A DNA stretch of 34,534 bases from Thalassotalea_E sp964620605 (GTDB lineage: Bacteria; Pseudomonadota; Gammaproteobacteria; Enterobacterales; Alteromonadaceae). Made by a program: the position numbers and the translations under genes. Every line of letters begins with the position of its first letter. The stretch's first letter is position 1. Positions 32,776 to 34,534 of this stretch are shown piece after piece. The stretch lies in the NCBI GenBank assembly GCA_964620605.1, contig CAZUHQ010000027.1, positions 1-34,534 of the forward strand. The letters run 5' to 3'. Below the pieces are notes generated by a model. That model had not been told where the DNA came from. It saw only the letters and a list, made by a program, of their open reading frames with translations, and did not search any database.

Positions 32776-32787
32776 AGCGGCTTTTTT
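32764..32787 (+). terminator. terminator of the capsid operon
   Basis: GCCGCT (32764-32769) pairs with AGCGGC (32776-32781) followed by six T. It overlaps the last codons of the preceding gene. Confidence 0.9.
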
Positions 32788-32839
32788 GTGTCTATTTGTT
32801 GCAATTATTATAGTATATATGCAAAGATTTCGTTTTTAG

Positions 32840-32887
32840 TGTAAGATAGCTTACATAGTGTTCATTTTTTAGCTATAGAAAATGAAC
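32840..32887. promoter_or_regulatory. two perfect inverted repeats before the toxin-antitoxin genes
   Basis: TGTAAG-ATAG-CTTACA at 32840-32855 and GTTCATTTT (32860-32868) with AAAATGAAC (32879-32887) lie 29 to 76 bases before the first gene of the pair. They are likely operators for autoregulation by the antitoxin or complex. An AT-rich promoter-like stretch (TATAGTATATATG) lies around 32809-32821. Confidence 0.6.
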
Positions 32888-32915
32888 GTTGCGCTAGTTA
32901 TTCGGGAATTTAGTA

Positions 32916-33380
32916 ATGAAGATTGAAGTAAGCAGTGTTAGTGAAGTTATTATGCTTATTGATACTGTAATTAAAGCAAATCGTACAGAACAGCAAGTGG
33001 TAGCCCATGCTGCATTATTTGCTAGTGCATGTGATGCGCTTTCAGAATTTACTGATTCATTCATTGAATTACCTTTTAATGCTAGTGACGTTAGTCCTTC
33101 CGAGATATCAGATTTAGGCGAAATTATAGGTTTTGTCGATCTTTTTTTAGATTACATTAAAAAAGAGGGTGATACAGAGGATGGCTTTTTTGTAGAGATG
33201 TTTGAACGTTTGAGAAATGACATTGCGACAGTGCGTCAGCACCTCATTGGTAACTTAGATTATAAAGCTGGTACATTTTACGCTTCTGAAAGAAATCTAA
33301 ATGAGTTAGTTACAGCATCACATGGGTTTATTGACAAAGTCGATACATCTAAACCTATTGAGTTTGTACAAGTAGCATAA
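32916..33380 (+). CDS. putative antitoxin partner of the YafO-like toxin
   Basis: This 154-residue, strongly acidic and almost entirely helical protein sits three bases before the toxin gene. It does not look like YafN, the usual YafO antitoxin (a Phd/YefM-type protein of about 97 residues), and no DNA-binding motif is obvious. Its role is inferred only from coupling to the toxin and the inverted repeats upstream. It could instead be an unrelated lysogenic gene. Confidence 0.5.
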   Translation: MKIEVSSVSEVIMLIDTVIKANRTEQQVVAHAALFASACDALSEFTDSFIELPFNASDVSPSEISDLGEIIGFVDLFLDYIKKEGDTEDGFFVEMFERLRNDIATVRQHLIGNLDYKAGTFYASERNLNELVTASHGFIDKVDTSKPIEFVQVA

Positions 33381-33383
33381 TTG

Positions 33384-33752
33384 ATGTCAGATGTTCGTGT
33401 ATTTGCGGCGCCTGAGTTGCAAAAACTTCCTAAATTTCAAAGTTTCATTAGCGAATTTAAATTATATAAACAAAGTGGTGTAAACCGTTTTAGTAGTTTT
33501 AAATTTGGTAAAGACGTTCCTTACCATAGGCCAGAATCCGCAGTAGCTGCCGAGTTGAAACACGTACATATAGTACCAATAAAAAGTGAGCTTAATACTA
33601 GTGATAAATTTGCTATCTATAGCCAAGGTTTTACAGAGCCAAATAATTACCTGGTGATTTCCATTATTGAAAATGCACATGAATTGAGTAACAACACTTT
33701 ATTAATGGCCAAATATGCCGAGATTGCCGAGCAATTTAGATCTCTATATTAA
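33384..33752 (+). CDS. YafO-family mRNA interferase toxin
   Basis: This 122-residue protein follows the YafO layout from end to end: VRVFAAPEL at the start, FKLYKQSGV near residue 27, FGKD near 40 and a KHVHIVPI strand near 58. An FAIYSQGF strand near 71, NYLVISII near 86 and AEIAEQFRSLY at the C-terminus complete it. E. coli YafO (132 residues) cleaves mRNA on the ribosome. It may stabilise the prophage or act in defence, which is inference. Confidence 0.75.
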   Translation: MSDVRVFAAPELQKLPKFQSFISEFKLYKQSGVNRFSSFKFGKDVPYHRPESAVAAELKHVHIVPIKSELNTSDKFAIYSQGFTEPNNYLVISIIENAHELSNNTLLMAKYAEIAEQFRSLY

Positions 33753-33806
33753 AGGTACGTAAAATTTCACGTACCTTTGTGCTAATTACGTAAAAATTTA
33801 ACGTAC
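33751..33806. terminator. paired palindromes between the toxin and the integrase
   Basis: A perfect 10-bp palindrome, AAAGGTACGT (33751-33760) and ACGTACCTTT (33769-33778), follows the toxin stop. A related, weaker one, TTACGT around AAAAATTT with AACGTA, lies at 33786-33805. The two share the core ACGTAAAAATTT with small differences. They probably end the convergent transcripts, though a recombination site is also possible. Confidence 0.6.
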
Positions 33807-34466
33807 TAAAACGGCAGCAACTCAACGGCTGCTGCTTTAACCTTTTCTCCCCTCATATCATAAACTCTAGTTGTTTCTAATTTCTTATGGCGCATTAACT
33901 TTTGAACAAGTAATACATCTACATTACTATCAAGCAAATTCGTACCAAAAGACCGTCTAAGATCATGTGGTGAAAAATGTTGAACTTCAACCGACTTATA
34001 CCGCCTTTGCATGACATCGCCTATTGTTCTTGTAGATATACCAGTATTTGTAATAGTTGTACCTCTTAGTACTCTTGTAAATATCAAACCATCCTGAGAG
34101 CCGCGAACTACTAACCAACGTTTTAATACTTTAAGGGCAAATACAGGCAAGTAAACATATTGCACTATACTCCCCTTTCCCCTTACCAGTAGCTTATTGT
34201 TGTTCAAGTCATTTACGGACAATTTAGTTAATTCCTCACGCCTAAGACCTGCACCATAAGCAACCGCAATTATGGCTGAGTCTCTTAGCTCAATAGGTCT
34301 ATTGTTTCGAGTTCTTGGTTCTATATGGGGTGTTTAATTCAGTTGTCGTTAATGCACGTCCACTTGGGGCTGATTCCCCCTTAACCCTATTAACGTCTTT
34401 TATTCTCATAAAAGTATCAGTATTGATAATTTCTAAGCGCCACGCTTCTCTAGTGCATATTTTCAT
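33806..34466 (-). pseudogene. tyrosine site-specific integrase, frameshifted and 5'-truncated
   Basis: The catalytic domain is read on the minus strand up to about 34327: the first arginine motif AGLRREEL, then FSPHDLRRSFGT (HxxR), LMRHKKLETTRVYDMRG with the terminal histidine and tyrosine. Further upstream, in another frame, are REAWRLEIINTD and VKGESAPSGRALTTTEL, the linker typical of XerC-like phage integrases. The frames join if one C is removed from CCCC (plus strand GGGG 34327-34330). The core-binding N-terminus is missing and replaced by tandem repeats. Probably inactive. Confidence 0.8.
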
Positions 34467-34472
34467 GCATCG

Positions 34473-34534
34473 CGATCACCCAATAACATTGATGCCGATC
34501 AGCCAATAACATCCATCGCGATCATGCAATAACA
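34473..34534. repeat. 23-bp tandem repeats at the window edge
   Basis: Units begin at 34473, 34496 and 34519 (the last cut by the window), each CGATCA..CAATAACAT with a variable middle. The period is exactly 23 bp. They lie where the integrase N-terminus should be. Such arrays resemble the multiple terminal repeats of some insertion sequences, for example the IS21 family, but no transposase is visible here. Confidence 0.75.

Larger units (their letters stand above)
21801..34466. mobile_element. prophage of a tailless double-jelly-roll phage (PM2/autolykivirus-like)
   Basis: The element runs from a minus-strand repressor to a minus-strand integrase and contains a P2-like major capsid protein, a packaging ATPase, many small membrane proteins, a muramidase-like protein, spike-like proteins and a lipoprotein/membrane pair. 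No tail, portal, terminase or protease genes are present, which fits an icosahedral phage with an inner membrane. No replication initiator is recognised. Exact ends are uncertain because no direct-repeat att core was found. Several genes are interrupted. Confidence 0.8.

Noticed and set aside
21706..33806. Attachment-site direct repeat sharing GTACGTAA between 21710 and 33756
   Set aside because: Only eight bases are shared and the right copy is part of a terminator palindrome, so this is likely chance.
1..34534. CRISPR array, tRNA or rRNA genes
   Set aside because: No spaced direct repeats of CRISPR type, no tRNA-like clover leaf and no rRNA sequence were seen; the only regular array is the 23-bp tandem repeat at the end.

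Overview
The window looks like chromosome from a marine gammaproteobacterium of the Alteromonadales, probably near Colwellia or Thalassotalea. This is inferred from the gene set and protein character (ccoNOQP-ccoHIS, rlmG, an AmpG-like permease, lysS-prfB) and could not be checked by a search. The left 21.5 kb is mostly host backbone; the right 13 kb is an integrated element.

Bases 1-5857 hold a cbb3 cytochrome oxidase locus. It has the end of ccoN, then ccoO, ccoQ and ccoP, a terminator, and the assembly genes ccoH/fixH, ccoI (copper P-type ATPase) and ccoS. Bases 5917-9699 are an AT-rich block of six minus-strand orphan genes. They are separated by imperfect palindromes, some resembling integron attC sites, and by a dispersed palindromic repeat, so the block reads as cassette-like accessory DNA. 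Bases 9966-21551 are backbone: pgi, rlmG, a YajG-like lipoprotein, a periplasmic cyclophilin, an AmpG-like permease, DUF1232 and DUF3667 proteins, lysS, and prfB with its programmed +1 frameshift.

From about 21.8 kb to the end lies a tailless-phage-type prophage. A small Cro/C1-like repressor (minus strand) faces early genes. A gene-free stretch of about 600 bases (22.76-23.33 kb), packed with perfect hairpins, is probably a large structured RNA. A run of small basic, coiled-coil and membrane proteins follows, including a ribosome-modulation-factor-like protein. Then come a packaging ATPase split by a -1 frameshift at a canonical slippery heptamer and a PM2 P2-like double-jelly-roll major capsid protein. 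Small membrane proteins, a repeat-rich protein, spike-like proteins, a muramidase-like protein, a DUF1353 protein and a lipoprotein/membrane pair follow. After a terminator there is a YafO-type toxin with an unfamiliar partner, then a tyrosine integrase broken by a frameshift and cut off by 23-bp tandem repeats at the window edge.

The prophage resembles Corticoviridae/Autolykiviridae-type (Vinavirales) elements. I could not recognise a replication initiator. Several of its genes are interrupted, so it may be decaying, may use recoding, or may contain sequence errors. The most interesting items are the candidate large RNA, the ATPase frameshift site, the toxin-antitoxin pair and the iterated ATTCAGAA motif.
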